From Carettochelys insculpta (lineage: Eukaryota; Chordata; Testudines; Carettochelyidae): a stretch of DNA of 64,000 bases. Numbering within the stretch: position 1 is the first letter of the stretch; each line of letters starts with the position of its first letter. Location: assembly GCF_033958435.1 (NCBI RefSeq), contig NC_134138.1, forward strand, positions 267,941,798 through 268,005,797. The letters run 5' to 3'. The position numbers and the translations under genes are program-made. Below the pieces are notes generated by a model, which had not been told where the DNA came from, made no database searches, and saw only the letters and a list, made by a program, of their open reading frames with translations. This document shows, piece after piece, positions 50,451 through 62,332 of the stretch.

Positions 50451-50970
50451 GAGCATGTCTATACTTACAGCAGTGCAGCTGCTGTACTGCAGCCCTTGGT
50501 GAAGATGCTCCATAGATTGACAGGAGAGCATCTCTTGGTGTAGGTGCTCTACAAGGGACAGCAATACCAAGGGTTGCCGGCACTGGGGCCTAGATCAATA
50601 TAACTACAGCCTGGTAGACACAGTTAGGTCAATGTCAGCTGCCTTGCATTAACCTAGCTGTGGAAATGTCAAGATGTAAATTTTGCTCCTGCAGACAGAT
50701 GTGCCTCTCTATGTCAATTTTGTAACACTATTTCTCTAATCACTGTCAATGTAATTAGATGGATACGGTGCTCCCATTGACCATCTCTGGCTTTCAGGAG
50801 GCATCCCAAAATGCTTCACACTGACAATACAATTCATAAAAGCTCTCCTGATAAGAATGAACACCACCAACACAAGGATCCAAGTGTGTACACACAAGTG
50901 ATTTTGTAACTGTCTTGGGTGTATGCCAATATAACTTAGGTCAATATAATTTTGAAATGTAGACATGGCC
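50451..50970. mobile_element. Harbinger-type MITE, another family
   Basis: Starts gagcatgtctatacttacag and ends gaaatgtagacatggcc, inverted versions of the shared terminus; TGA and TGT flank it. The interior has repeated aggtcaat and attgac words in both directions. Confidence 0.6.
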
Positions 50971-51449
50971 TGTGTTGCCCAGGAGTGTGGATTTTCTTCA
51001 ATATTGAGGCAAAACATCTTATTTGACTTTAACCTATTTTGTTGTATGTTTTCAATTGTTTAAAAATTAAAAAAATAAATTTTTATCTCAGTTTCTTCAG
51101 CACCAGAACTCTTAAAAGAGACAAGAATCATCTTTATAACTGAGAAGAGATGTTTTAAAACATTCCTGATATTCAAACAGCTCAACCAACTTTTCTAAAA
51201 GTTCAGACACTGAAATATCCAGGCCTGGAAATTTTCAGCCCAGCAGGTAAAAATTTCAGAAAGTTATAAGGTACCATAAGCGAGTGATATTAGGGAAACT
51301 CTGGGGCAAGTTTAATTGTGACTATTGCTAGCACTCCTGCTCTAATAAAACAAAAATACAGCTGGTACTTACTATTTACTATATCCCAAAAAGATTGGCT
51401 ATCATTTGTCAAAATAATTCAAAAACAGTAATGGAAATGATGGTCCTAC

Positions 51450-52295
51450 TCAGAGGTCAGCAACATTTCTGAGGTGATCAAAACAAAAAAGCAGTCAAGT
51501 AGCACTTTAAAGACTAACAAAATAATTTATTAGATGAGCTTTTGTGGGACAGACCCGCTTCTTCAGACCATAGCCATACCAGAACAGACTCAATATTTTA
51601 GGCACAGAGAACCAAAAACAGTAATCAAAGTTGACAAATCAGAAAAAAATTATCAATGTGAGCAAATCAGAGAGCAGAGGGGCAGGGGTGGTGGTCAAGA
51701 ATTAGATTAAGCCAAGTAATTCTTGACTCCCTACCCCCCGTCCCTCTGCTCTCTGATTTGCTCACATTGATAATTTTTTTCTGATTTGTCAACTTTGATT
51801 ACTGTTTTTGGTTCTCTGTGCCTTAAATATTGAGTCTGTTCTGGTCTGGCTATGGTCTGAAGAAGCGGGTCTGTCCCACGAAAGCTCACCCAATAAATTA
51901 TTTTTTTAGTCTTTAAAGTGCTACTTGGCTGCTTTTTTGTTTTGATAGTATATAGACTAGCACAGCTCCCTCTCTGTTACTTTCAGAGGCGGAGTGCCAA
52001 AATTTGACCTTTTGACCTCTATGTATGGTCTGAGTGCTGGCGATACTTTTCTAGTCAGTAAGAGTCCTACTTAGAATGGCTTTATTAATAAATTAAGATG
52101 CAGAGCTTTATCATGTACTTGGTGGGTGGTAGCATTAGCTAGTCTTTTGTTAATCCACAAGCGGCATGGCTTTGAGCAAGCTCCTAGCTGCATGAGGGAG
52201 GTGAGGTGGGGCTGAGCTCCTGCCCTGAGTGCCAATGAAAATCAGCTCGCGTGCCACTCTTGTCACCCGTACCGGGGTTTGCTGACCCCTTGTCT
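51450..52295. mobile_element. hAT-like repeat interrupted by a Penelope-like foldback
   Basis: Left end agaggtcagcaacatttctg and right end ggggtttgctgacccct are inverted (GGTCAGCAAC). The right part holds ggcggagtgccaaaatttga. Insert 51479-51980 divides it. Superfamily assignment is tentative. Confidence 0.5.
51479..51980. mobile_element. Penelope-like foldback (two inverted 3' tails)
   Basis: The right half carries tctgaagaagcgggtctgtc, cacgaaagctcacccaataa and gtctttaaagtgctacttgg, the common 3' tail of reptile Penelope-like copies. The left half is its inverted copy. Arms of about 210 bp meet near 51700. tttctgaggtga (left) and tttcagaggcgga (right) flank the insert as an imperfect target duplication. 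Confidence 0.75.
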
Positions 52296-52404
52296 AATAC
52301 ATAATTAGGCATCAAACTGCAGACTATAGCAGCTAATAAATTAATTTAAACTGTACTAACTGACCAAGCTTCTCATAGATTTATTGAGTTTGGCACCATA
52401 ACTA

Positions 52405-52795
52405 AAAAGGGAACCCTCACTGTGAATGTCCAGATTACCAACAACTCAAGGAAAAGCATTAAGAAGATCAAGTCTCAGTGTGGCAGGATGCAACATCTGT
52501 GCCTTCACAACTGCCCAGTGGAACATATCCCGTGGCTCAGACTGGCAACAATGAGCATGTGTAGCCCAGCTCCACCTTGTGCAAAATCTATGCCCTGACA
52601 TCCCTGCTGGCAACAACCATGAGAAGTGGGGATTGGCACCGGATGGGAAACTCAAACACACCAACCTGGCCTTTAGCACCACAGTCAAGGAAGGAGCCAA
52701 TAAGGCGTACACCGGGAGTCCTAATCCTAGTAAAGCTGGTCCTGCATCAGAGAGAGGATGTGCCTGTGGCACTCACCTTCAGGCGAATGTCAGCT
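52405..52795 (+). pseudogene. Arrestin (beta-arrestin/ARR3-type) retropseudogene fragment
   Basis: Across shifting frames the plus strand reads TVNVQITNNSRKSIKKIK, then [17 protein letters not shown], then [20 protein letters not shown] with TVKEGANK, then [20 protein letters not shown] and TF. These are, in order, the arrestin C-domain segments that in the family read close to VTNNS.KTVKKIK, PSSTFCKVYT.TP, EKRGLALDGKLKHEDTNL, VKEG.NKE and GILVSY.VKVKLVVS. At least three frameshifts and an in-frame stop are present. The segment is continuous over a length that covers several exons in arrestin genes, so it is most likely a processed copy. Cone or beta arrestin cannot be told apart here. Confidence 0.8.
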
Positions 52796-53129
52796 ATAAC
52801 TTCTGCAACCCATGGCAGATATGATAGTTGTTCTTAAAGGTGAACTGTAAAGGGAAAAATCAGATGGACCCATGTCCCTTCCCTCTTTTTGCTTCTTTAC
52901 GGTGTATTAAGAACACATAGAATATTGTTTTTGTTTGTGGATATGTTTCTGGATTTTTTAATTAGAAATTCAGGTCCTTCCTATCTTGTTGGATTCAGTC
53001 CCCTTTAAGAACACAGGATATTGGAATGAGATCTCTGATCTATCTAATAGTGAAATATATGTGGATAGACCATTGTACACCAACTGCTGCAGACAGTGAG
53101 CCTCTGCAGCAAGGCAATGTTAAAGGCAG

Positions 53130-53305
53130 TGGAAAGGTGGCCTTGTGGTTACGGGTTGGCTGTAGGCTAGCATTCCATAGACCTGGGCACAATTCCAAGT
53201 TCTGCTGTAGACTTCTCATGTGACCTTGGGTAAGTCACCTCACCCTCCGCTTCCTCTGTCTTCTCTCCTCTTCTGTAAAACAGTGGACAACAGCTCCTAG
53301 CCTCT
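53130..53305 (+). repeat. MIR SINE
   Basis: ggtggccttgtggttacggg (box A region), then gacctgggcacaattccaag, then gtgaccttgggtaagtcacc: the core order of MIR. Interrupted at its end by the family A MITE. Confidence 0.7.
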
Positions 53306-53314
53306 GTTCATTTA

Positions 53315-54025
53315 AGCTGCGTCTACACGTGCACGCTACTTCGAAGTAGCGGCACCAACTTCGAAATAGCGCCCGTCGCGTCTACACGCGTCGGGCGCTA
53401 TTTCGAAGTTAACTTTGACGTTAGGCGGCGAGACGTCGAAGTCGCTAACCTCATGAGGAGATAGGAATAGCGCCCTACTTCGACGTTGAACGTCGAAGTA
53501 GGGACCGTGTAGACGATCCGCATCCCGCAACGTCGAAATTGCCGGGTCCTCCATGGCGGCCATCAGCTGGGGGGTTGAGAGATGCTCTCTCTCCAGCCCC
53601 TGCGGGGCTCTATGGTCACCGTGGGTAGCAGCCCTTAGCCCAGGGCTTCTGGCTGCTTCTGCGGCAGCTGGGGATCTATGCTGCAGGCACAGGGTCTGCA
53701 ACCAGTTGTCAGCTCTGTGTATCTTGTGTTGTTTAGTGCAGCTGTGTCTGGGAGGGGCCCTTTAAGGGAGCGGCTGGCTGTTGAGTCCGCCCTGTGACCC
53801 TGTCTGCAGCTGTGCCTGGCATCCCTATTTCGATGTGTGCTACTATGACATGTAGACGTTCCCTCGCTGTGCCTATTTCGATGTTGGGCTGAGCAACGTC
53901 GAAGTTGAACATCGACGTTGCCGGCCCTGGAGGACGTGTAGACGTTATTCATCGAAATAGACTATTTCGATGTCGCAACATCGAAATAAGCTATTTCGAT
54001 GTTGGCTGCACGTGTAGACGTAGGG
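53315..54025. mobile_element. Harbinger MITE family A, copy 6 (TSD TTA)
   Basis: 711 bp, same orientation as copy 1 and very similar to it, starting AGCTGCGTCTACACGTGCA and ending GCACGTGTAGACGTAGGG, flanked by TTA at 53312-53314 and 54026-54028. Both the 121-codon (53336-53701) and 105-codon (53635-53952) minus frames are intact. Confidence 0.9.
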
Positions 54026-55563
54026 TTAGATAGTAAGGGAAGGGGCTGTCTCCTGCTGTGTGTACAGAGCCTTGCACAATTGGGCCCTGATATTAGTTGT
54101 GGCCTCTAATGGAGTAGTCTTTGGCTATGATGTCCAGTCAGTTCTCCTGAAATTAACTCTTTGAATTAGAGGGAGAGTAGCACAAGAAGAGAAGAATATG
54201 TATACACTGCAAGAGGCAGGGCCTGCGTGCCCTTGGCCTGCATCTTGTACAGCATTTACATGTATGTCAACTGCATGCCACGTGGGTGCAGAGCACTATC
54301 AAATCAGAGCAGGCTTGTGTTGTGTACACTTTGCAAAGGCACACAACATTACATAAGGCAGCGGAGACACAGGCCCTGCATATTCAAAGCAGTAATAGGA
54401 GACTAATCAAGCCTGAGTCTCTATGCACTCGATATGTGGGCGGAACTTTAAGGTGAGCCATGGGAGGGACAGGACTGGAAGGACCACACCCACTAGGCAT
54501 GAAAGCAGCTGCAGAGTTACTCCCCAGGTGGTAATTCAGTCCAACTGGATTCTGTGTGGCTCCAACTGAACTCACATGTAGCCATTTGTAGAATCAAGCC
54601 CCATGCTGGAATATTCGTCTTTCTGTAGAAAGCCACCAGAGCAAAGAAACTGCTGAAATATCCAGAAACAAGGGGGTCAGTAAAGATCCCTCCTTTGTAA
54701 GGGCTCCATTAGGAGACTTAGCTGCTCCACAACAATTGGAATACCAAAGAAAAAGAAAAAATCGTATTGGATTTGTGAAAGGAAATGTAATCACTAGATA
54801 TATGCTATCCCTTTGCGGAGCCAGGGCACAATTTTCAGCTGTAAGGAGAATCATTTTCCTATTCAAAGAGGATTTGGTGATATAAACTCGGGATATTTTC
54901 TAGTGTCATTTATTTCCCGAACATACACTGGGCCTATTTACCATAGCCAAGGGTCCAAAAACTGCACACAGACAACTGTGCTGGCAAAAAGCCAAGCAAG
55001 GGCACCCGTGATTCAAGCTTTCAGTGACTTGGTAGCATCATGTACACCTCCTTTCCATTGATGTAAATAACTACACATGGTGCAGAGAAACCTAGGCTAT
55101 ACCCTCTCTGCGGGGTAACTACAGCTAAACTTCCATGAACTCCTCTTGAGTTAGCTTGTCCTGAGCGAGAGTGGACACCTGGGAAATAACACTTGCTGCA
55201 TGGAGGGAGTCTGCTAGAGACTGGTGAGTTGTGCTGACTCCAGCTATAACCTAGATCCTGTGAGGGGACCAGCCAGCTGGGGTTAAAAGCACTGCCACTC
55301 TCAGGCTAATATTTTTGGTATGTGGACAGTATCTGAGTTAGGGACAACACTCAAGTCATTGCTTGAGTTTTCAGGGCTCATTGCTCATCTCTCCTGCCTA
55401 GGCCTTTTGTCTTAATGCACAGTAAGAGGCCTTTAGCTGCGCGATGTCTGCATTCCGATGGACAGGCGCTGCAGAGCACCTGCTGCTGTGAGGACACATG
55501 AACAGGTGCTGGCTGATGTGGAGAGCGAAGCAAGGGCAGGGATTCACCTCCCATCTCCATGAC
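54026..55563. other. SCN5A intron 13, unassigned
   Basis: No gene or named repeat seen. Confidence 0.5.
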
Positions 55564-55842
55564 AGGGATGTAAAAGCAGTTAACCAGTTAACCATTAGCA
55601 CTTAATCAGTTAACCATTTTAAATTAGGGCCTGCCACCCAGCCCCACCATGGCCACAGCCATGGGATTCCACTGCAGCTGTGGGGTCCTGTTGCCTGTCT
55701 CACTGGTACCTTCGTGACTGCTCCAGACCATCACAGTTGGCCACCATTGGAGTTCACCAGCAAGGGCTGATTAACCAGTTAGCATACAGGTAAATCTCCT
55801 GCTTATCGGTATGCTTACTGGTTAATTGTGTACCATCCTTAT
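55564..55842. mobile_element. hAT-like element with TTAACCAGTTAACC ends (8-bp TSD)
   Basis: 279 bp starting agggatgtaaaagcagttaa and ending ttactggttaattgtgtacc with atccttat, inverted in GGATG and TTAACCAGT words. Flanks tccatgac and tccataac match at 7 of 8 positions, as in hAT insertions. Confidence 0.68.
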
Positions 55843-57019
55843 TCCATAACGAGTACTAGAGTGGAGTACTTAGTTCAGGCTCTCATGCCTACCAAATTAC
55901 CTCCCATGGCCTCTACCCCAGGCTTGCCAGCCCAGCCAACAAACACTTAGATTTGATTTAGTAACAGAATTTTGGGAGCTCTAAATATTGATTGAATTAC
56001 ACATGCTGAGTTCCTCTGTGCTTTCTCAGCAAGGGTCTGTGAAACAGATTTGTAACACAGTTGTATAATGAAGATGGTTTCTGAATGCAGACCTCTTTTA
56101 CTAGACTCCTCCTTGCATTGTTTTGTGGGGGGATATGTCCTGAAACAGCATTTCTGCTAATGTCAACGTATCAGTAAGTATGAAACAGGAGCCAGAATAC
56201 ACTGAAATGCCATTGAACTGAGAGAGGATGGGGCGGGTGGATGCTGTTCACTGTCATGGCTTATGATTCGTGGGCCAGGACTTTAACTCCTTTCCACTCT
56301 CTCTGTTTCAAGGAAAGACCGCTTTCATTGCCACATCGTGGTCATGAAGGAGTTGTTCTTATGATGAGATTCTGTTCAAATAGAATCATGACTCTCAAGC
56401 GCATCAAAAAGAGCTGGCTAACAATCCATGTTACCACAGAACCTCTGTGTACTTGGCAATTACTCATCTTTAATCAGAGCGCTTATGTAGTCACATGATA
56501 AATATTTTGAAATGGGGGGAGGGGTGGAGTGCTCCTTCTCTCCCCCTGATGTTCCTCCAACTTCCCACCACTGAACCTGGGAAATGCAGGGCTGAATGTC
56601 CAAGCCCTGGTGAGTCCCAGGTAGCTGTAGGCAGGAGCTGTGGGGCTAAAGCCCCCGTCCCAATCCTTCCCCCACTTCCCCAAAGCCAGGAGTGGCAGGG
56701 CTGAATCCTGGTTCCTCCATGCTCCCCGTGCAGCACAGGCCCCTGAGCCCACTTCTCTCTCCCCGCCCCAGCCTGTTTGGAGGTGGGAAGATGGAGTTGT
56801 ACAGAACCAGGTAGTTGCTCCTCTGGCTGGTGGCCTGGTGTAGGCATCTGTGGTGTTCCCCCATCTTCTGCTGCTGGGTGCTGGTGCAGGGGGCTCAGCT
56901 GTACTTCTGCTCCCTTTGATCACACAGCCGGTAAGAGCCAAAGGCATTGGGGACCCTGATCTATGGCTGGCAGAGCCCTCAGGGAACAGGGACAGCAGCC
57001 AAGCCTTCCTGGCACAGAA
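55843..57019. other. SCN5A intron 13, unassigned
   Basis: The 56490-57000 part is GC-rich and repeat-like with long chance frames on both strands; it may belong to the same repeat as the C-rich array that follows. Confidence 0.4.
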
Positions 57020-57560
57020 CCCCTAGGTCCCACTCCCTGTGAGCTGGGCTGCTCCCTGCCCACACAGAGTCCCTAGCTACCTCCTCCTTGCCTTCTGAGC
57101 CACTTCCTGCCCCCATATAGACCCTGGTGACCAAAGATGAACAGAGCCCTTAGCTACCCTGGCTGCCCACAGCCCCTCATTTTTCTCTCCTTGCTCCCTG
57201 GGCTACTACTCCCTGCCTACAGGTAATGCCTAGCAGCACCGTCAGAATGAGGTACCCCCCACAGCTGCACACAGCCCCAGCTCTGCTTGAACCCTGAATT
57301 ACTCCCTGTCCACACTCAGCCCCTAGCCACCCCCTCCCTGCATTCTGCGGTACCACTACAGCCACCCCCAGCCACACAAAGCTCCTAGCTACCATCTACC
57401 TGCATCCTGAACTATCCCCTGCCTGTACACAGCCCCTAGTTACCCCCTCCACCTGAGCTACCCACCTGCCCACGAATAGCCCGAACCCAATCTTCCATGC
57501 CCTTATCTACCCTCTGCCCACACCCAGCCCCTACCTTCCCCTATTTTCACACCCTGAGCC
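57020..57560. repeat. Degenerate C-rich tandem repeat
   Basis: Units of roughly 55-65 bp with the words cacagcccctagctacc, ctccctgc and tgagctactccctgccc recur about eight times with strong divergence. Pyrimidine-rich plus strand. No coding signal. Confidence 0.7.
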
Positions 57561-58758
57561 ACTCCATCCCTGCACACTGAGCTGAGACCCCACTTTTGAG
57601 TTATAATTTTTGGCTGCACCTCCCTCACCATAAACACGACAGGAAGGGTGGCCTGCTGGGATGAATTGGGGTGGAGGTGCCACTCTTTCCCCAGACTCAC
57701 CATATGGAGCTAGCTTCATTCTTGCTCCTGTGAAGTATGAACCCCAAAACAGAAGACATACTACAGCTGTAACCTCAGCCCAGACCCTCCTGGCTCCTCT
57801 TTCCCTCACTAGGCCCAGGAGTTTTTATAGTAATTATTACCTTATAGTTCTGATTGACTGAGATTGAATTAATTTTAATTCAAGCGACTTTACTATTCAC
57901 CATAGGGAAATATGGTCACCCTAACATTATGGATTTGTCTGTGGTGAGATACACCAAATTTATGTGGCACAACTGTATCAAAAATGCATGTAACACCAGG
58001 CTTGAAAAAACATGAATAGTTATTTCTTGTCTGAACAAAATCCAGATTTGTATGTGAAAACTCATGTGGCTCTAGATTGCGAAATCTGGCTTCCAGCTAC
58101 ACATTTTGAGCATGCAAATACTAGCTTTTATGCACAAATTCTGCTTTTGCGCATGCTGACTGACGTGTGCTTACTTTAGGAGGCTGCTTTTATTTATTTA
58201 ATTGGCTGTATCAATATCTGTCCATTCCATGAGCTGGGTGCATATAAAAACAGGACAGAAATATAATCCGCATTTATAAATTGCAAACAGTACACAACGT
58301 CTCAAGAACAAAGGCTCAGCCAAACCACACCATTGAAAAATCCCTAACCAGACCAAGAAACTGTGCCCAGACTCTATCCAGACATAGGTGCTATGGAAGC
58401 ATGTGAGACTCAGCAATTGGATCTACTTGCAGAAGGCTGGTGGATGTACAGTAGGTTAGATGTATAGCTCCATATGGTAGTGCCCCTTACCATTCCTTCA
58501 TAAGAAATATTTTGAAATCGCTCAGTTATGGCCATCATCTTTAAATATTAACAGCTGTTGCTAGATATAAAATTTTGAAGGAGGGATTAAATTAAAAGCT
58601 CACTTATCTTGAAATGATTAATGACTAAGAATACAATCAGAAAAGAGTTGATACTATATTAAATCTGATAATCTAATATTCCAGAGCCTTTTAATGATAA
58701 ATTAATGACAAGTAATCAAGGTATCTTACATAACAGCAATTTTCACTTTACTCATATA
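57561..58758. other. SCN5A intron 13, unassigned
   Basis: No gene or named repeat seen. Confidence 0.5.
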
Positions 58759-59095
58759 GGCTACATCTACAGTCAAGAGTTTTGTCAACAAAACTCGCAG
58801 AGCATCTACACATAAAATGTGTTTTGTTGACAGAAACCGTTGACAAAAAAGCCATGGAGATGCTCTAGGGGCACAGCCAGCCCCTGCCAGGAAGTTGACC
58901 CGACTCTGCCATGTCCAACCAAGAAGGCTGCCCAGCAGCAGTTGGCCCCATCCAGGAAGCTGGTTCAGCTTAGCTGTCCCTGCTGTGCTCGCTCCAGCCA
59001 AGGGGACTACCCCACTTCAGCCAGCCCTGGCCGGGAACCCAGCAGGGCAGCTGGCCATGGGGCAGTTGCTCCAAGTGCTGGTTAATTGAATGTGC
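58759..59095. mobile_element. Harbinger-type MITE family E, partial
   Basis: Starts GGCTACATCTACAGTCAAGA and continues with gttttgtcaacaaaactcgc and tgttttgttgacagaaacc. It aligns in inverted direction with the right half of 60838-61537. The right terminus is not clear. Confidence 0.6.
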
Positions 59096-59982
59096 TGGTT
59101 ATCTGAGTGCTGGATACTACAGCTTTTATTGTATCTTGAAAGTAATTAGAAATTTGATCCAAATCTTGGGGTGAGGCTTTTGCTGTCTGTGGCACTGAAC
59201 TAACATTTTAACGGTTGGGATGGTGAAATCCCACATACTAAGCAAACTCATGAATTTAATGCAGATGGAAATTTACCATTTTCACCTACTCTGCTTTTTT
59301 CAGAAACGGAGTTTTTCTTTGAGGAAAAGTTCTAAACAAGACTGAAAACAGGTTTCTTTTTCAAAACACATTTCATGCAAGTTTCACCTGCAATGCAGTA
59401 GAGTTAACTGGCAGCGGGAGTAGTTTTCAATATATCATCTTGATTTTTATTTACAAATATCTGTGACTCACTTACCCTTTTACCTTTATATCTTATCTTG
59501 GATGCAATTTGGAGTGCAGGATGTAGGGACTCATTTATATGCTACTGGCATCATTGGAGCTTTTGTGGACGGGGAAGAGACATTGCCAGTAGGCTACCCC
59601 CAACCTTCCATGAAGGTAAAAGGGGTATGGACAGAATCTTGACTCTATCTTATCCATGCACCAGCCCATGCACCAGAACAGGGGCAGAGTAGCCAGCAGT
59701 TTCTGTCAAAAAGGCTCCTGCCAATGACTTTCCCCCAAAGCAAGGGAAAAGCAGGAACTGACCTGTCACCTTCACAGTCCGAGTTTCAGCCTTGCTTCCA
59801 GGACAGTGTAGCTATGTACTCTCCCCCCCACTCCCGCTGGAATATAGGATTGTATCCAGCCCACTAGATTTGTGGAATAATGATTACCATGAACATCAGT
59901 ACAGCACTTTTTTTTGTCATAAAGGATATTGATAGATAGGCCATTATGGTCTTTTCTCCCAACAAGCATGGGGTCTTGAATT
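59096..59982. other. SCN5A intron 13, unassigned
   Basis: No gene or named repeat seen. Confidence 0.5.
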
Positions 59983-60465
59983 AAAGAATCATAGGGTTGG
60001 ACTTGACCTCAGGAGGTCATCAAGTTCAACCCCCGGCTCAAAGCAGGACCAGTCCCAACTAAATCATCCCAGCCAGGTCTTTATCATGCCAGCCCTTGAA
60101 AACCTCTAGGGATGGAGGTTCCACCACCTCTCTAGGTAAAGCATTCCAATGCTTCCCTACCCTACTGGTGAAATAGTTTTTCCTAATATCCAACCTAGAC
60201 CTCTCTCATTGCAACTTGAGACCACTGCTCCTCATTTTGTCATCTGTCACCACTGAAACCAACCTCTTCTTCACCCTCTTTGTAACCACCTTCAGAAAGT
60301 TAAAGGCTGCCATCAAATCCTCCCCACTCCTCTCTTCTGAAGGCTAAATAAGACTAAATCCCTCAACCACTCCTCATAAGTCATGTGCTCCAGTCCCCTA
60401 ATCATTTTTGTTGCCCTCCGCTGGACTGTCTCCAATACATCCACATCCTTTTTCGTAATGGGGGG
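59983..60465 (-). mobile_element. CR1 LINE 3' fragment next to the exon 13 donor
   Basis: The 3' end is aagaatcatagggttggact at 59983. Minus translation near 60350-60450 gives [20 protein letters not shown], the CR1 ORF2 C-terminal block. It stops about 35 bp from the exon 13 splice donor (60499-60500), in the sense orientation of SCN5A. Confidence 0.88.
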
Positions 60466-60500
60466 GGGAGCAGGAATCCATAAGGAATGTCTTTTCTTAC

Positions 60501-60633
60501 CTTCCATGGCACTGGTAATGATACTGACTGCACTCACTGCTCGTTGTCTTTGAAATGGCTGATCTGATTGGTCCACAGAAAGGCGATGGGGCATCAAAAG
60601 CTGCTTCTTGCTTGCCTCATCCGATGGGGAGGT
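60501..60633 (-). CDS. SCN5A: SCN5A exon 13: I-II linker segment
   Basis: The exon is 133 bp, starting after catttaaacag and ending accatggaag before gtaagaaaag. It encodes [30 protein letters not shown], then [15 protein letters not shown], the conserved C-terminal part of the cytoplasmic I-II linker that leads to domain II. Length and end phase (one base into a codon) match the conserved exon that joins the DIIS1 exon. The acceptor's pyrimidine tract is poor, so the 5' boundary rests partly on the 133-bp length and on homology of the 3' half. A CR1 fragment in the following intron begins about 35 bp after the donor, so an uninterrupted open frame runs from exon into LINE. Confidence 0.86.
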
Positions 60634-60837
60634 CTGTTTAAATGGACATACTTGGTCAGCAAAGTACAAGAGAGGATGAAGTCAGGACAGATATGGAGCA
60701 GAAATTTCAAAATTACCTAATTCCCATTTTCAAAAGTGAGTTTGCCAGTTAGGAGCTTAAGTTTCATGAGACTTTTATTTTGAAAACGGGACTTGGCATT
60801 GCAGCACGGAGCAGAGCAACCTCCCCAGTTATTCTTG

Positions 60838-61537
60838 GGCTACATCTACAGTAGAAGCATCTGTGTACAGAAGTTACTGTCAGAAGAGATGTTCCGACAA
60901 AACTTCTCTCAACAGATCCTTTCTACACAAAAGCAGATCTATCTTTTGACCCACTCTGTTGACAAAAGGGCCCACTGGAGTATCTACACAGCTTTTTTGT
61001 TGGCAGTTTCTGTCTACAAAACACATTTTGGCTACATCTACATGGCACACTGCTGCTGGCAGGGTCATGCAAATGAGTACACTCAACAATGCAAATGGCC
61101 GCTCATTTACATAGTTGCTTGCCTCATTTGAATTGCCACACATGATCACTGCTCTGGCAGAGGCTCCTATCATCACAAAACTAGCTGTGTAGATGGGGTT
61201 TTGTCAACCAAACCCCCCCTTGTCGACAGCCTTTTATCCCTGAAAAAATGAGGACTCAGTGGCTGTCTACAAGGGGGGAGTTGGTTGACAGAAACCCATG
61301 TATAGTCTTGTTTTGTGATGACAGAAGCCTCTGCCAGGACAGCGATCTCATGTGACCATGCAAATGAGGTGTGTAATTATGCAAATTAGTGGTCATTTGC
61401 ATTGTCAAGTGCCCTCATTTGCATGACCCTGCCAGCAGCAGCATGCTGTGTAGACAGCCTGTGTGTGTAGCTGCTCTGTGAGTTTTGTCTACAAAACCCC
61501 AATTTTGTCTACAAAACTTTCTAGTATAGACACAGAC
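60838..61537. mobile_element. Harbinger-type MITE family E, interrupted by another MITE
   Basis: Starts GGCTACATCTACAGTAGAAG and ends agtatagacacagac with TTG and TTA flanks. TTTTGTCGACA-like words (cttctgtctacaaaac) line both subterminal parts. The MITE at 61030-61459 sits inside. Confidence 0.65.
61030..61459. mobile_element. Long-TIR MITE nested in family E
   Basis: 430 bp. ggctacatctacatggcaca and gctgctggcagggtcatgca at the left are inverted at the right (tgcatgaccctgccagcagc, gtgtagacagcc). Flanks are TTT and TGT. The arms extend inward through tgatcactgctctggcagag / ctctgccaggacagcgatct. Confidence 0.78.
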
Positions 61538-62332
61538 TTAAAAATCTGGGGCTATGTTTCTTTTGAAAACATTACTCAAACATCAAAGTCAAACATCACC
61601 TTTAGAACATTTTGCCCCCTCAGCTAGATGAGCTGATCCAGACTGAACATGCAGAAGAACGAAAGTGCGGACGAAGCGTATTTCTAACATTTGGGAACCA
61701 TCCACTCAGTCAGCTCTTGGCTTGTGAAGGAAACTCCATTTAATTACAATAATTGTAACATTATTTCAGAGCAGTGTTAACTGGTTAATTATATGGGTAG
61801 CAGAGGAAAAGGTGTATGAACAAAAGATCCCTTTACTGGCCTTTGATATCAAACCAAGCAAACACTCGGGGCATAAAGTGACTCCTCATCCCATGGCTTT
61901 TCTTGGCTTCAGTGTCGCTAGCTCTTAGGAATTTATCACCAGTCTTACAATATTTGGTGTTCCAGCTGCAATTTCGTAAGCATCTCAGCTTTCATTTACA
62001 GAAAAACGTATAAACATAAATATGTTTCTAGCCTTCATGGCTGCAGAGAAACATTTGAATAAACAAAACTCAGAAGGTAAGTAAAAGAAGTACAAATTTA
62101 GACTTTTTTTTTTAAATCATGTTTTTTTAAAGCCAGTCTCTTGATTCTGAAGGTTTTGGGTTGGCAAGACTGAGCGGATATTTTCATGCCATATGGTATC
62201 TAGGATGGGACCCGATACTGTCAGACTTACAGGAACACAAACAGTAAGAACTATTTTAGTACAAGCTACAACGTAATACACAGACAAAAGTGGTTTTTTT
62301 TACATATACTAATACTCCCTCAGGTGGAAGGG
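61538..62332. other. SCN5A intron 12 (inferred), unassigned
   Basis: Upstream of exon 13. I see no candidate for the preceding I-II linker exon here. Short A and T runs only. Confidence 0.45.
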
